NCBI GenBank assembly: GCA_008931825.1
Contig: QXVZ01027113.1
Span: forward strand, 1-26,323
DNA: 26,323 nt
Direction of reading: 5' to 3'
Origin: Phallusia fumigata
Lineage: Eukaryota; Chordata; Ascidiacea; Phlebobranchia; Ascidiidae
Part shown: positions 1-26,323 of the stretch, in pieces
How the letters are laid out: every line of letters begins with the position of its first letter
How positions within the stretch are numbered: position 1 is the stretch's first letter
The notes under the pieces: generated by a model
Database searches by the model: none
What the model saw: the letters and a program-made list of their open reading frames with translations, nothing else
Told to the model about the DNA's origin: nothing
Made by a program: the position numbers and the translations under genes

Positions 1-68
1 AAAAGCAAAGTGTACGCGGCATGTATTCGTATGTATTTAAATATCATTTTTTGATCATCGTTTTGCAG

Positions 69-211
69 CTAAGGTCATCACGGCTAAAAAAACGGATCCG
101 ACAGGGGAGCGGAGGCGAGCAAAGCGAACAAAGGTGAAAGATAAGAAACAACGACGACAAGAAACGACGACAACCGCACAAAGTAATCATCAAAATCTGC
201 TTAAACGATAA
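69..211 (+). CDS. Possible 3'-terminal exon of a convergent, unidentified plus-strand gene
   Basis: After TTTTGATCATCGTTTTGCAG at 49-68, a good acceptor, 143 nt stay open and end in TAA at 209-211. The frame needs one base from an upstream exon. It reads KVITAKKTDPTGERRRAKRT, KVKDKKQRRQETTTTAQSNH and then QNLLKR. It is very basic, like a nucleic-acid-binding or nuclear-localisation tail. I do not recognise the family, and the rest of the gene lies off the left edge. The open frame could be chance. Confidence 0.38.
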
Positions 212-2080
212 TCGGGGAGTGTGCGTACAATCACTGATACAGTAATACGTTGTTATTATTATTCGATGTCAAATTATACAATACGCGCGCGGTACTCAGT
301 ACAAAGATTTAAGGAGGGAGAGGACAAATGCGGCGAAAGGCAGTTGATACTGGCGGCGATGTGATCATACATCGGCTACTGACAAGCCACTGCAGGTGAT
401 CACAATGTATAAATGATTGCGGTAGATCATGCGCTGGGGTTAACAAATATTTTTGGCACGGGGTTGTGGACCCAATGTTGCCGTTGAAAATGCTGTGTGG
501 GTATGTAGAATGCTGCTGCTTCCATCTATGCCAATATGCTTGGTCGCTACTATACTGGATATAGGTGGTACTGTATTTGCTAAACAAAGAGGTTTGGGTG
601 GGAATTTTCTAGAAAACACGTTGCTGAAATCGCGTCGGACGACAAAACACCAGCGCTGAAGCGGAACAGGGAAATAGCGGTAAGCGGCGGCGGGCACGTA
701 ATATCAGGCACAAGACACCCAAAGGCAGAAAGGCAGCGGCATTACCGCAACAAACAATAGACGTGACTGAGAGAGTGACCAAGGAATTTGCAGTGCCGAC
801 AATCGCTCTTACGAAAGGGCAGTTTGGGCAGTGACCTATGTACGGTAAATTCTGTTGGATAATTGGTTGTACTATTGCGGTATTTGGTCGACTGAAAGTG
901 CGTCAAACAGGGTAAACCAGCAGTGAATTATGGGTTTCGCGATTCGGGTGAAAATTTTGCGGTCAAACGCTCGGATGATGCCGTTATTTGGCGTTACTGG
1001 GCGACGCCCTCTGTTCAAACAGGCGGCACCAATTCGGAATCGGAAGGCAATACTAAATTCGCCATGCACTCTGAATAGGCAAGGCTTAAAGAATACGTTA
1101 TCAGGGTGCTGTATCATTTAAAGCCGGATTTTAGCGGACTCCAGGTAAAAAATTAGAAATGACTTTAAATAAGTCATTGCCAACTGCTAATTTATGGATA
1201 CAATTTTGCGCGCTTGAGAATAGAGGGAGGGCTGTAGCAGTCGGCGAACAAATAGGAAACTGCGAATTTTACAGTTGAAACTTTGTATATAGGTATGTAA
1301 TAACATATAACGCATAGATGTAAGTATACAACGGCATGCATGCTGTCTTGGCGGCAAGGCTACACTTGGTCGGCGCTGCAGAGGAAAGTCCGAGTTATTG
1401 AGTACAATAAGGCACTGGGCAATTTCAACGCATAGGTTTGTTGTAAACTTTGCAAGTAAAATCGTAACCCTAGAAGTGAGGGTGGAGTAACACATACGCT
1501 CAGGCGGTACGGTAGATGGGTAATTTCAACGCACATCTAGTCGCTGTGCGGAGGCAGCGCCAGAAAAGGTCGTAACTTTTTCACAACGCACGTCACTACA
1601 TATAAATTGTAAATACCGGGCGCATGTTGCGTCATCGACAGCAGCATCAGCAGAAGCAGTTCGCACCATCCGCTGACGCCCAATGCCGGCGACGAAATGC
1701 GGTTGAGTTATCGACAAACTCGCGTGACGTCATCAGGGTGAGTCCGACAGCGCCGCGGGGTCATCGGCCGGACGACGGTCGGGTGTGAGTGATGCGCCGT
1801 CTGGCGGCGATTGGCGGTGCGTTAACTGCGAAAAAAGAAGCAGGCCGCGTTTTTTAGGGCGTAGCGCGTTCGGCGTGGTTCGGAGATGTTAGTCGGTTGA
1901 AAACATAAATTCACGCGCAAAAAATCAGACGCCAACTCGGTTTCCAGGAGCCTGGGCGCTTACGTTGCATCTTACAGGTAAAATGCAGCGCGAAAATAAG
2001 AAATCAGATAATGTGAGCACGTTGATAGGCGTCACACAGCACTCGCAAACACAAAATGGCTTTGGCAGGGGGAAAATTAT
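212..2080. other. Convergent gene spacer and probable ROCK 3' UTR, CpG-rich
   Basis: No coding exon is supported. The short ORFs here on both strands have no recognisable product or splice context. The segment is clearly richer in GC and CpG than the ROCK introns, most of all at 1500-1990. The ROCK 3' UTR must start at 2080, but I see no canonical AATAAA or ATTAAA on the minus strand down to position 212. A short perfect hairpin lies at 1158-1178. Confidence 0.6.
1158..1178. repeat. Short perfect inverted repeat in the ROCK 3' flank
   Basis: AATGACTT, 5-nt loop TAAAT, AAGTCATT. An 8-bp stem of this size is common in AT-rich DNA. It may form a hairpin in a ROCK 3' UTR, but no function is implied. 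Confidence 0.5.
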
Positions 2081-20357
<18,277 letters not shown>

Positions 20358-22971
20358 TGTCTCTTGTCCTCAATTTTCAGTCAAAGAATATGTAGGTTGT
20401 TTTGCTTTACCAGTAAACAGACAAGCTATACCTCTCATGATATGTGCAAGAAAGATATACTATGTCTTACTACATTACAGTGCCACCTAATCACCTTAAA
20501 CAAGATTTTTGGACTATAAAACTAGATTTTGTAAAATAAAACACATATGTAATGGATATACAACATCCATACAATGGAAAATACATGACCCTGGTGTAGT
20601 ACATATGCATATTACTAGGCTCTGTATATAGGCATTATACTTTACACAAACTTTACAAAACGTTCCAATAAAACAATGGAGTTGCACACTTGGTTATATT
20701 TGTGCAGATAGATACCCCTTTTATCAGCAACTCGCAAGAAATACAAGCCTGTCCAGTCCTAAAATTGCAACACTATATTGTAATGCACATCACCATAAAC
20801 TGTTACAAAACGTGTTCAACATTATCAAAACAATAAAATATCTGTGTCTACCATATAAGACAGACTTATTTTAGGGCTTTTTTTGATGTAATGTTTGAAA
20901 CAGATAATTAGCATGTAATTTTTTCAGTCAAAACAAGCTTAAAAACATCTGCTTGAAAATTCCATCTGTATGCATGAATAGGGAGTTTTTTGAAAATTAA
21001 ATCCAACCTCATGTGGTTAAATCCTTACATATGTGGCTATCGTGCCAGTAATGACCTGTATTTTGCAGGTCCACTGAATTAAACTGTTACAACAAAGAAA
21101 TGTACAGTTTAACACAAGTGAGGAACTTCCTAGCTATCTGTAATCTAGCGCAGGCTTGTCTTTGACCCATCAACTTATTTTGATGTACAATATTTTTTTG
21201 CTATTGGTACACCTACAGATGGGAAGAATGCACATAGGTGCAAAAAATTAAAAAACCTTTTGCTACCTGGTAACCAAGACACGAGGTCTAGATATAAAAG
21301 CATAGTAAAATTAATAAATTTCATTTGTAGCCACATGCTAGAGCATGTTTTGGACAGTTTAGGGTGAGCAAGCCTATATATTATAGGGAATGGACAACTG
21401 CCCAACTGACCAGAGAGCCCAACTTCAAATTTTTACCCACATGTTGCTAATAATTCATTTGTAAATTACCAGTAACATGTAGGGTGTATAACTGCTATTC
21501 TATCCAGGCTAACACATGTGCACATGCCGGTGTACAGTAAAGGTCAAACCTTTTTAAAATTGCCCAAATGCTAGTTTATTTGCAAATCTGCAAAAACGTG
21601 TTTGCTAAACAGCAGAGAAATTTAATGCAACTCATAAGTCACAAAGCAGGTAACCTATTTAACAAGTAAGCCGAGCTCAATAAACACAGGTTTATGCAGG
21701 TTAAGAATTTGGCATCTCTGTCAATCATCTATCATTTGGTCAGTTTTGTTATTAAGTTCAACATGCTGTTTCTAATGGTACTTTGCAAGATTTTTAACCA
21801 ACAAAATCAGTTCAAATTTTGTCGTTATTTTTAACATATGCTAAACAAAATTTGTTGTAACCTCAATACCATGATTTCTGGGACCATTACATTATTTTGG
21901 CTGTGAAAACGACGCAACAAATCGGTCGTACTAGCGACTTTTTTGATTCTGTTTTTATTTTAATTAAAAACGAGGTTAAATCTTTCAATAATCTTTTCTG
22001 ACTTGTGCTGGGTAAACTCTTAAAAACATATTACAAGTGACAAGACACAAGATTAGGAGAAATCCTTAGCCATTAATGCACCTCCATTCAAGTTGATATT
22101 TGTCGGACTGATAAGCCCTCCAGCGCCCAAATAAATCCACTTTATTTTTTCCAAAGGGGTAGGATGTACTTCGAAGAAATTGGGAATTTCTGCATAATAA
22201 CAAAACTCGCATCTGCAACTAAAATATAAAATAGCTCATTTGTGATGTAACGCGACGACAAACGTCCACATTTAAGGACAAGTTTTAGCTACAATGAATA
22301 CAAACAATATGATTCTGGTGGCTTGGATTAACACCACTTCAGTGTACTTTCGGAATTTCTTATTGACGGAAGTGGGGTTTAACCTGTCAAACAACATGTA
22401 AATAAGACTTACTCAATCAAACTCAAATAAACGAACCTAAAAGTAATTACCTCATGTTGTTTTGACTATAGTAGCATTGTTACATGTCTGTTACAGCTTA
22501 ATCTGTCGTGTAATGCACGCAATTACCCCATGACTTTCCGACATCAGCGTTGATCAAAACTGCTTATATTGACCACAATATAGAGTAGGGTCTGGAAATT
22601 ACTCTTGACACAATAGATTGTTTCATCCAAAACGCAAACGTATTTCTTGCGTTTATTCTACGTATAAAGCATGAAATCACTTCTTATTTCTTGCAAGGCA
22701 AACCTGCCGTTCACCGTATCTCGTGATTCTTCGTTAAAACTATCTGACGGTGAAAGTCGTCTCTAAGCAGTTTGTCTGTGGAGGACAATGCTAACGATAC
22801 ATAACACGTTATAGCTCCGTGTTATAAACCCAATTAAGCCCCAAACTACAGACAGAAACTTAATTCATATAATTGGAAACCAAAAGAAAAAGTAAAGTTG
22901 TAATTGACAATGCCATTCAACCCTGCCCTGCCAACAAAACGTTAGAATTCATAAAGCCTTCTTTCTTTTCT
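20358..22971. other. Spacer between the LRRK 3' end and the ROCK start codon
   Basis: About 2.6 kb with no exon I can support on either strand. It must hold the ROCK promoter and any 5' UTR exons, but I see no TATA box in a convincing context and no defined 5' UTR intron. A small inverted repeat, ATAACACG...CGTGTTAT, is at 22801-22825. Confidence 0.6.
22801..22825. repeat. Small inverted repeat in the spacer
   Basis: ATAACACG and CGTGTTAT with a 9-nt loop. It may be part of a dispersed element, but only one copy is seen in this window. Confidence 0.35.
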
Positions 22972-22977
22972 TTTATT
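22972..22977 (-). terminator. Candidate polyadenylation signal for the LRRK gene
   Basis: AATAAA on the minus strand (tttatt on plus), about 205 nt after the candidate stop at 23182. It sits in an A-rich context. This is the first canonical signal seen downstream of the stop, and no cleavage site was identified. Confidence 0.5.
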
Positions 22978-23181
22978 TTCGAAACAAGCGCGGTAGGCCT
23001 ACACGGTATAAACTAGTTTTCAAGTGCATAAAAGGACTGCGTTTGCACAGTGTCTATTAACAAAAACCAGGAACGGAATCGACTGTAACAATGTTGGTTT
23101 TTGGAACAAATGTATGAAAACTTATTAATGCAACATAAAACTGCGAGATTTTTGCGGAACTTTAACTCGTAAAACAGGTCC

Positions 23182-23316
23182 TCAGTTTGAATTCAATGAT
23201 GATCTACTGCAAATAGCGGAGGCAAGCAGATCGGCTTTATCTGCAATGTCGGCATCTACGGCAACGACAAATGTACCGTCCAAATGCATAAAAGAACTGC
23301 TGCGCTTGCGCTGACC
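23182..23316 (-). CDS. LRRK terminal exon (boundary and phase unresolved)
   Basis: The plausible frame reads GQRKRSSSFMHLDGTFVVAV, DADIADKADLLASAICSRSS and ends in TGA at 23182-23184. That is similar in layout to the last LRRK2 strand and helix. The best acceptor (CTCTTTTTGGTGAAG) gives phase 0, whereas the previous exon leaves one base. Options are a donor shift in that exon, a weak acceptor at 23373 that extends this exon to 23372 in phase, or use of another frame that stops at 23237-23239. Confidence 0.55.
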   Translation of the reverse strand, partial: GQRKRSSSFMHLDGTFVVAVDADIADKADLLASAICSRSSLNSN

Positions 23317-26300
23317 CTTCACCAAAAAGAGATAACGTAGTAGGTACACGTAGTAAAAGGTTTGTGGTTTTACTTAATGCTTAAACAGAGTTTTACGACT
23401 CTACAGCAACACTGAACTTTTGCAAACATTAATTATACCGTCCAAAATTTAAAGTAGGCTATTTTGATTTCCCTAAACCTTGACTTAACTGGGCGACTTT
23501 AAAACCCAAAGGTTAAACCCGACGAAAACCAACTTCTAGTAGCAATACTTGTAGCCACTTACATCGTGCGAAACCAATTGGGGAAGCAGAGGTGCCTTAC
23601 CAGTTCCCACGCAAAGAATTAATGGGCCAGTTGTTCTGTCAGGAGCGTCTGCAAAATTTTGTAATATCCAGCACGGCTCAACGCGGAAATTGTAGTAAAC
23701 TTAAACATATTTAATACCCTTACATATGTGCAAAGGGTGCCACATCACCAGTCACACAGTTACATTAAATAGAAGTATTCGCGTTGTGATATATTAACCT
23801 GGGGCTGAAAGGATGTGTAACACCGAGTCTGCGTGGGTTTGAAGGACGGCCGCTGGTTTGCTGTCAGAACGAACAACATGACTGTGCAACGGTTCACGAA
23901 CAACGACGACGTGCCCACTGTTTAAGCCCACCCACAGGGTGGAATGTTGGCGATCAACAAACATACTTGTCACGAACGTCTTTCCCTTCGCCTAAGCACA
24001 CACTTGAAATAACCGGAGAGAAGGATTCACTGTGGTGTTAGCAACCCAACACGTAATCAGCCCATCTGGAACGTCTCAGCACATTTTAGGAGTTAAAAAC
24101 AAAGAAACATACGCAACTCACGTCCGGAACAAAACTGGCTACATCAAGACGGTTCCTTTGGGCACTTCCCGACAGCCAAAATTTGACAACTGAGCTCTCA
24201 TTGCAAACAACATAAAGTGAGGATTGGCTCACCGCTAGGTGACGAATTTGTGAAGACTTTGTTTCAACCGAAATTGTCTTCACTGAACATATTGTTGGCC
24301 CTCCTGTGTCCATTTAGGTAATGCTCAAAAATATTGACTGACTTTGATAACCAGGATTATTTACACCTGACGTACCTGAATCAATTAGGTTTAATGAAAT
24401 AATAAACTTTCCACATCCAACATGCAGTTTGCATCCAAATGACTCCATCGTGGTTATTGGTTGCGAGCATGCTATTTCATTCAGTTGAAGTTTCTTCATC
24501 TGACGCAATTTTCCATTGTGTTTCTGAAAGTTATGCATAAACGTTGAGCACAACTTGCATTCTGTTTAAGCTTGCTTAGAACCCTTACCTCACTTGTCTC
24601 AAAAACTATGATGGTTGCGTTTTCCAAACCAGCAACAATAAAACGACTTTGGGGGGCATCTAAAAATGAACCATGATTTTTTGTTGAAAAATGTAAAAAT
24701 AATGGAGTGGTTGCTAAAAAAATGGTCTTTAAACAGCCAAGAATAATATTTTTCTTCTGATTTTAGTACAGGTTATAAATAGCGGACCCAAGTTAAATTG
24801 TTTATTTGATCGTTTTAAATATTTTGTTGTGTAATTTGGCCTTACCTGGTGGAGAATGCAGTGTGATGCAAGTCACACCTGTTTCCAGTGCAAACAGAAC
24901 TTCAACATGGTCATTAGTGCAACAAAGGATTTCACCCTAAGCAAACATGTCAATTAAAAGCAAATGACTTGTGATCAGTTCACCACATGTGATTACCTCA
25001 GTTGTGCCAACAATATAGGTTTCATTGGCAGAAGTATTATTGGGATGGCCACCAACAAGGCAAACAATGCCTGATATGGTAAAATTCCTGAATTCGCAAA
25101 AGTGTGATTGGTTTCCAAACTTACAAGTTTCTAAGTTAATTGTGCTGTTGATGAGTTGATTTGTATCAGATGTTGAGTTTGGCAACCAAATTAGCTGCAA
25201 AGTGTATAAAATGTTGCTTACATTGTAAAAATTGTGAAACTTATGAGACCTACAGTTAACAGAAAAGCTATCATAAGTTTGGCTACAATGCAGTTAAACA
25301 TATAAAAAAGGTTGCAGGTTGCAAAAATATTATTAAATAACAGTTTATTAAAAATCAGCAAATTAAGAACATACAGAAGCATTGGGGTTTGCCAGGTCCT
25401 CTTTTGAAGCCATTTCTACAAAGCAAGAAGCAAATTATACACATTTGTATTTCCTCTAAACTGGTAAAATCTTACCTGANATTAAAAATCAGCAAATTAA
25501 GAACATACAGAAGCATTGGGGTTTGCCAGGTCCTCTTTTGAAGCCATTTCTACAAAGCAAGAAGCAAATTATACACATTTGTATTTCCTCTGAACTGGTA
25601 AAATCTTACCTGAAAAATGGGAGTAAAGGCACATACAGAAGCCAATTGGTGACGAGTTCAAGTATTCCTGCATCCTAAAAAACCAATACAAAGGTAATTT
25701 TCCAGTAAAACTATTTTTTAATTTTTACAGCTTGGGTGCATTTTGGTATTCTCGCTTCTATATTTTAAACAACCCACTTAAAATAAAATGTTTACCTGAT
25801 GCAACAGGAGTCAATACTTGCAAGAACCTCAACCAACTGCTTTGATGTTGGTCTGTTATCTGGATTTCTTTGCAAACACCTGTCAATCAACTTTTGTGCA
25901 TGTGGCCATGGAAGAGCTCCTTCATACGAGGATACCAGAGATGGTTTTATTCCCTGTAAAATGCAACACATAAAGAAATATTGTGCATGTGATAACTCGT
26001 ACTGCCTCCTTACCTTTAAAACAATATCATCTGGGTGACTTGATGAAAGAGAAAGTTCTGATTCAGTGTTTTGTTCTTCATTCACATAGTCTATCCATGG
26101 TGATCTTCCAACAGCGATTTCATGGAGCATCAATCCAAATGAGTAGATATCACATTTAAATGAATAAGGAAACAAATCTTGGCTTCTATGTTTTCCTAAA
26201 TTAAGTGTAAAATACTGATAATTAATATTCAGAAGTCTAAAAACCCTAACTTTTGTTTCAGTTGTAATTTTGTTTTTTACCTGTGCACTAAATTAGGCAC

Positions 26301-26323
26301 AAATAGATATAGCACAAACTTTC
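23182..26323 (-). CDS. LRRK-type (Roco) kinase, 3' part: kinase C-lobe and WD40-like domain, 5' part off the window
   Basis: LRRK proteins are large GTPase-kinases (LRR, ROC, COR, kinase, WD40), and human LRRK2 phosphorylates Rab GTPases. Here only the kinase C-lobe and the C-terminal beta-propeller are present. Seen: KCDIYSFGLMLHEI, LPWPHAQKLIDRCLQRNPDN and RPTSKQLVEVL, which match the human LRRK2 block APWPMVEKLIKQCLKENPQERPTS residue for residue in spacing. WD-like strands follow, such as TLWVGLNSGHVVVV against LRRK2 ALWIGTGGGHILLL. The catalytic loop and glycine loop lie outside the window. I cannot decide between LRRK1 and LRRK2. The final exon boundary is uncertain. Confidence 0.85.
23601..23648 (-). 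CDS. LRRK exon: WD40 strand
   Basis: 48 nt. It encodes DAPDRTTGPLILCVGT, comparable to LRRK2 LKNVMLVLGYN. Acceptor TTGCAG, donor GTAAGG, ending with one base G. A weaker internal donor, TGC|GTGGGA, would end it in phase 0 instead. Confidence 0.75.
23799..23991 (-). CDS. LRRK exon: WD40 domain
   Basis: 193 nt. It encodes AKGKTFVTSMFVDRQHSTLW, VGLNSGHVVVVREPLHSHVV and VLQTHADSVLHIL. TLWVGLNSGHVVVV corresponds to LRRK2 ALWIGTGGGHILLL. Acceptor GCTTAG, donor GTTAAT. Confidence 0.88.
24122..24303 (-). CDS. LRRK exon: WD40 domain
   Basis: 182 nt. It encodes GPTICSVKTISVETKSSQIR, HLAVSQSSLYVVCNESSVVK and FWLSGSAQRNRLD. The S..VKFW strand is WD-like. Acceptor ACACAG, donor GTGAGT. Confidence 0.85.
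24376..24523 (-). CDS. LRRK exon: WD40 domain
   Basis: 148 nt. It encodes KHNGKLRQMKKLQLNEIACS, QPITTMESFGCKLHVGCGKF and IISLNLIDS, comparable to LRRK2 VMWGGCGTKIFSFS. Acceptor TTTCAG, donor GTACGT. Confidence 0.85.
24589..24659 (-). CDS. LRRK exon: WD40 domain
   Basis: 71 nt. It encodes APQSRFIVAGLENATIIVFE and TSE, comparable to LRRK2 NFLLVGTADGKLAIFED. Acceptor TTTTAG, donor GTAAGG. Confidence 0.85.
24846..24936 (-). CDS. LRRK exon: WD40 domain
   Basis: 91 nt. It encodes GEILCCTNDHVEVLFALETG and VTCITLHSPP, a blade-like strand pair. Acceptor GCTTAG, donor GTAAGG. Confidence 0.82.
24997..25194 (-). CDS. LRRK exon: WD40 domain
   Basis: 198 nt, 66 codons, phase 0 on both sides. It encodes LIWLPNSTSDTNQLINSTIN, then GIVCLVGGHPNNTSANETYI and VGTTE. 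The strand pattern matches LRRK2 ILCLALV...SWIVSGTQSG. Acceptor TTTGCAG, donor GTAATC. Confidence 0.82.
25375..25415 (-). pseudogene. Duplicate copy of the 41-nt LRRK exon (copy 1)
   Basis: Identical to 25509-25549 with the same GTATGT donor and TTTGTAG acceptor. It starts needing one base and ends in phase 0, so it cannot be spliced after its twin without a frameshift. It is almost certainly an assembly duplicate and not a second exon. Confidence 0.75.
25509..25549 (-). CDS. LRRK exon: start of WD40 domain (copy 2 of the duplicated segment)
   Basis: 41 nt. It encodes MASKEDLANPNAS, which continues into LIWLPN and mirrors the vertebrate LRRK2 NASIWLG junction. Acceptor TTTGTAG, donor GTATGT. 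An identical exon sits at 25375-25415 in the duplicated segment. Only one copy can be used, because joining both breaks the frame. Confidence 0.72.
25610..25674 (-). CDS. LRRK exon: linker from kinase to WD40
   Basis: 65 nt. It encodes MQEYLNSSPIGFCMCLYSHF plus Ser. Acceptor TTTTTAG, donor GTAAGA. Phases 2 in and 1 out agree with the flanking exons. Confidence 0.7.
25796..25953 (-). CDS. LRRK exon: end of the kinase C-lobe
   Basis: 158 nt. It encodes GIKPSLVSSYEGALPWPHAQ, KLIDRCLQRNPDNRPTSKQL and VEVLASIDSCCI. RPTS is the subdomain XI Arg motif. This is the best family anchor of the gene. Acceptor TTACAG, donor GTAAAC. Confidence 0.92.
26014..26185 (-). CDS. LRRK exon: kinase subdomain IX
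   Basis: About 172 nt. It encodes SQDLFPYSFKCDIYSFGLML and HEIAVGRSPWIDYVNEEQNT, then a Glu/Ser-rich stretch SELSLSSSHPDDIVLK. DIYSFG is the kinase DxWxxG motif in its LRRK form. The donor is GTAAGG. The acceptor could be at 26186 (ATAG) or 26196 (TTTAG); the first fits the phase of the preceding candidate exon. Confidence 0.8.
26281..26323 (-). CDS. LRRK exon (partial, tentative): around the APE position
   Basis: 43 nt to the window edge, donor GTAAAA at 26275-26280. In the one open frame it reads KFVLYLFVPNLVH plus AG, which joins A-AGC of the next exon to give PNLVHRSQDLFPYSFKCDIY, the spacing of vertebrate PEVARGNVIYNQQADVY. The APE Glu would be Asn. The upstream residues do not look like LRRK, so part of this may be intron. 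Confidence 0.35.

Larger units (their letters stand above)
25347..25613. repeat. 133-bp tandem duplication around a single N (probable contig join)
   Basis: Copy 1 is 25347-25479 and copy 2 is 25481-25613, separated by N at 25480. I find one difference, A at 25458 against G at 25592. Each copy carries the same 41-nt LRRK exon with its splice sites. The position of the N exactly between the copies points to two contig ends, probably from different haplotypes, abutted without merging. Confidence 0.92.

Noticed and set aside
309..1495. Several 60-100 codon ORFs in the left flank on both strands
   Set aside because: They overlap each other on opposite strands, have no splice context and show no recognisable motifs.

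Overview
This is a eukaryotic, intron-rich, AT-rich window. I read it as tunicate genomic DNA, most likely an ascidian such as Ciona. That assignment is inferred from compact genes with many short exons, proteins clearly homologous to but diverged from vertebrate ones, and the general base composition. It was not tested by a database search. Almost all coding sequence is on the minus strand.

Layout from right to left, in the direction of transcription: (1) 26323 to about 22970 is the 3' part of a LRRK-type (Roco family) kinase gene. It covers the C-lobe of the kinase domain and then a WD40-like C-terminal domain over about a dozen exons. Inside it, at 25480, is a single N flanked by a 133-bp near-identical duplication, which looks like an unmerged contig join. 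(2) About 22970 to 20358 is the spacer between LRRK and the next gene. (3) 20357 to 2081 is a complete Rho-associated coiled-coil kinase (ROCK). I could chain 33 coding exons with correct splice dinucleotides and unbroken phase into a reading frame of 4551 nt (1516 aa plus stop). The order is N-terminal capped helix bundle, AGC kinase, long coiled coil, Rho-binding segment, PH domain split by a C1 domain, and a long Ser/Lys/Arg-rich tail that vertebrate ROCKs lack. (4) 2080 to about 212 is CpG-rich ROCK 3' flank. (5) 69-211 on the plus strand may be the last coding exon of a convergent, unidentified gene.

The most interesting signals are in ROCK splicing. Two exons just upstream of the Rho-binding segment (9160-9346 and 8605-8770) have the same phases, both begin by making Arg-Asp, differ in length by exactly 21 nt (one coiled-coil heptad), and cannot be joined to each other without a stop. 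They look like mutually exclusive alternative exons. Further in-frame optional exons are visible at 15045-15086 (a poly-Thr microsatellite exon) and 3612-3713 (tail). A 39-bp perfect hairpin with direct-repeat flanks lies in the intron at 11505-11594.

Both genes encode kinases with long regulatory C-terminal regions and lie head-to-tail on the same strand. ROCK acts downstream of RhoA on myosin and actin. LRRK proteins are Roco GTPase-kinases that act on Rab GTPases. No functional link between the two can be drawn from the sequence.
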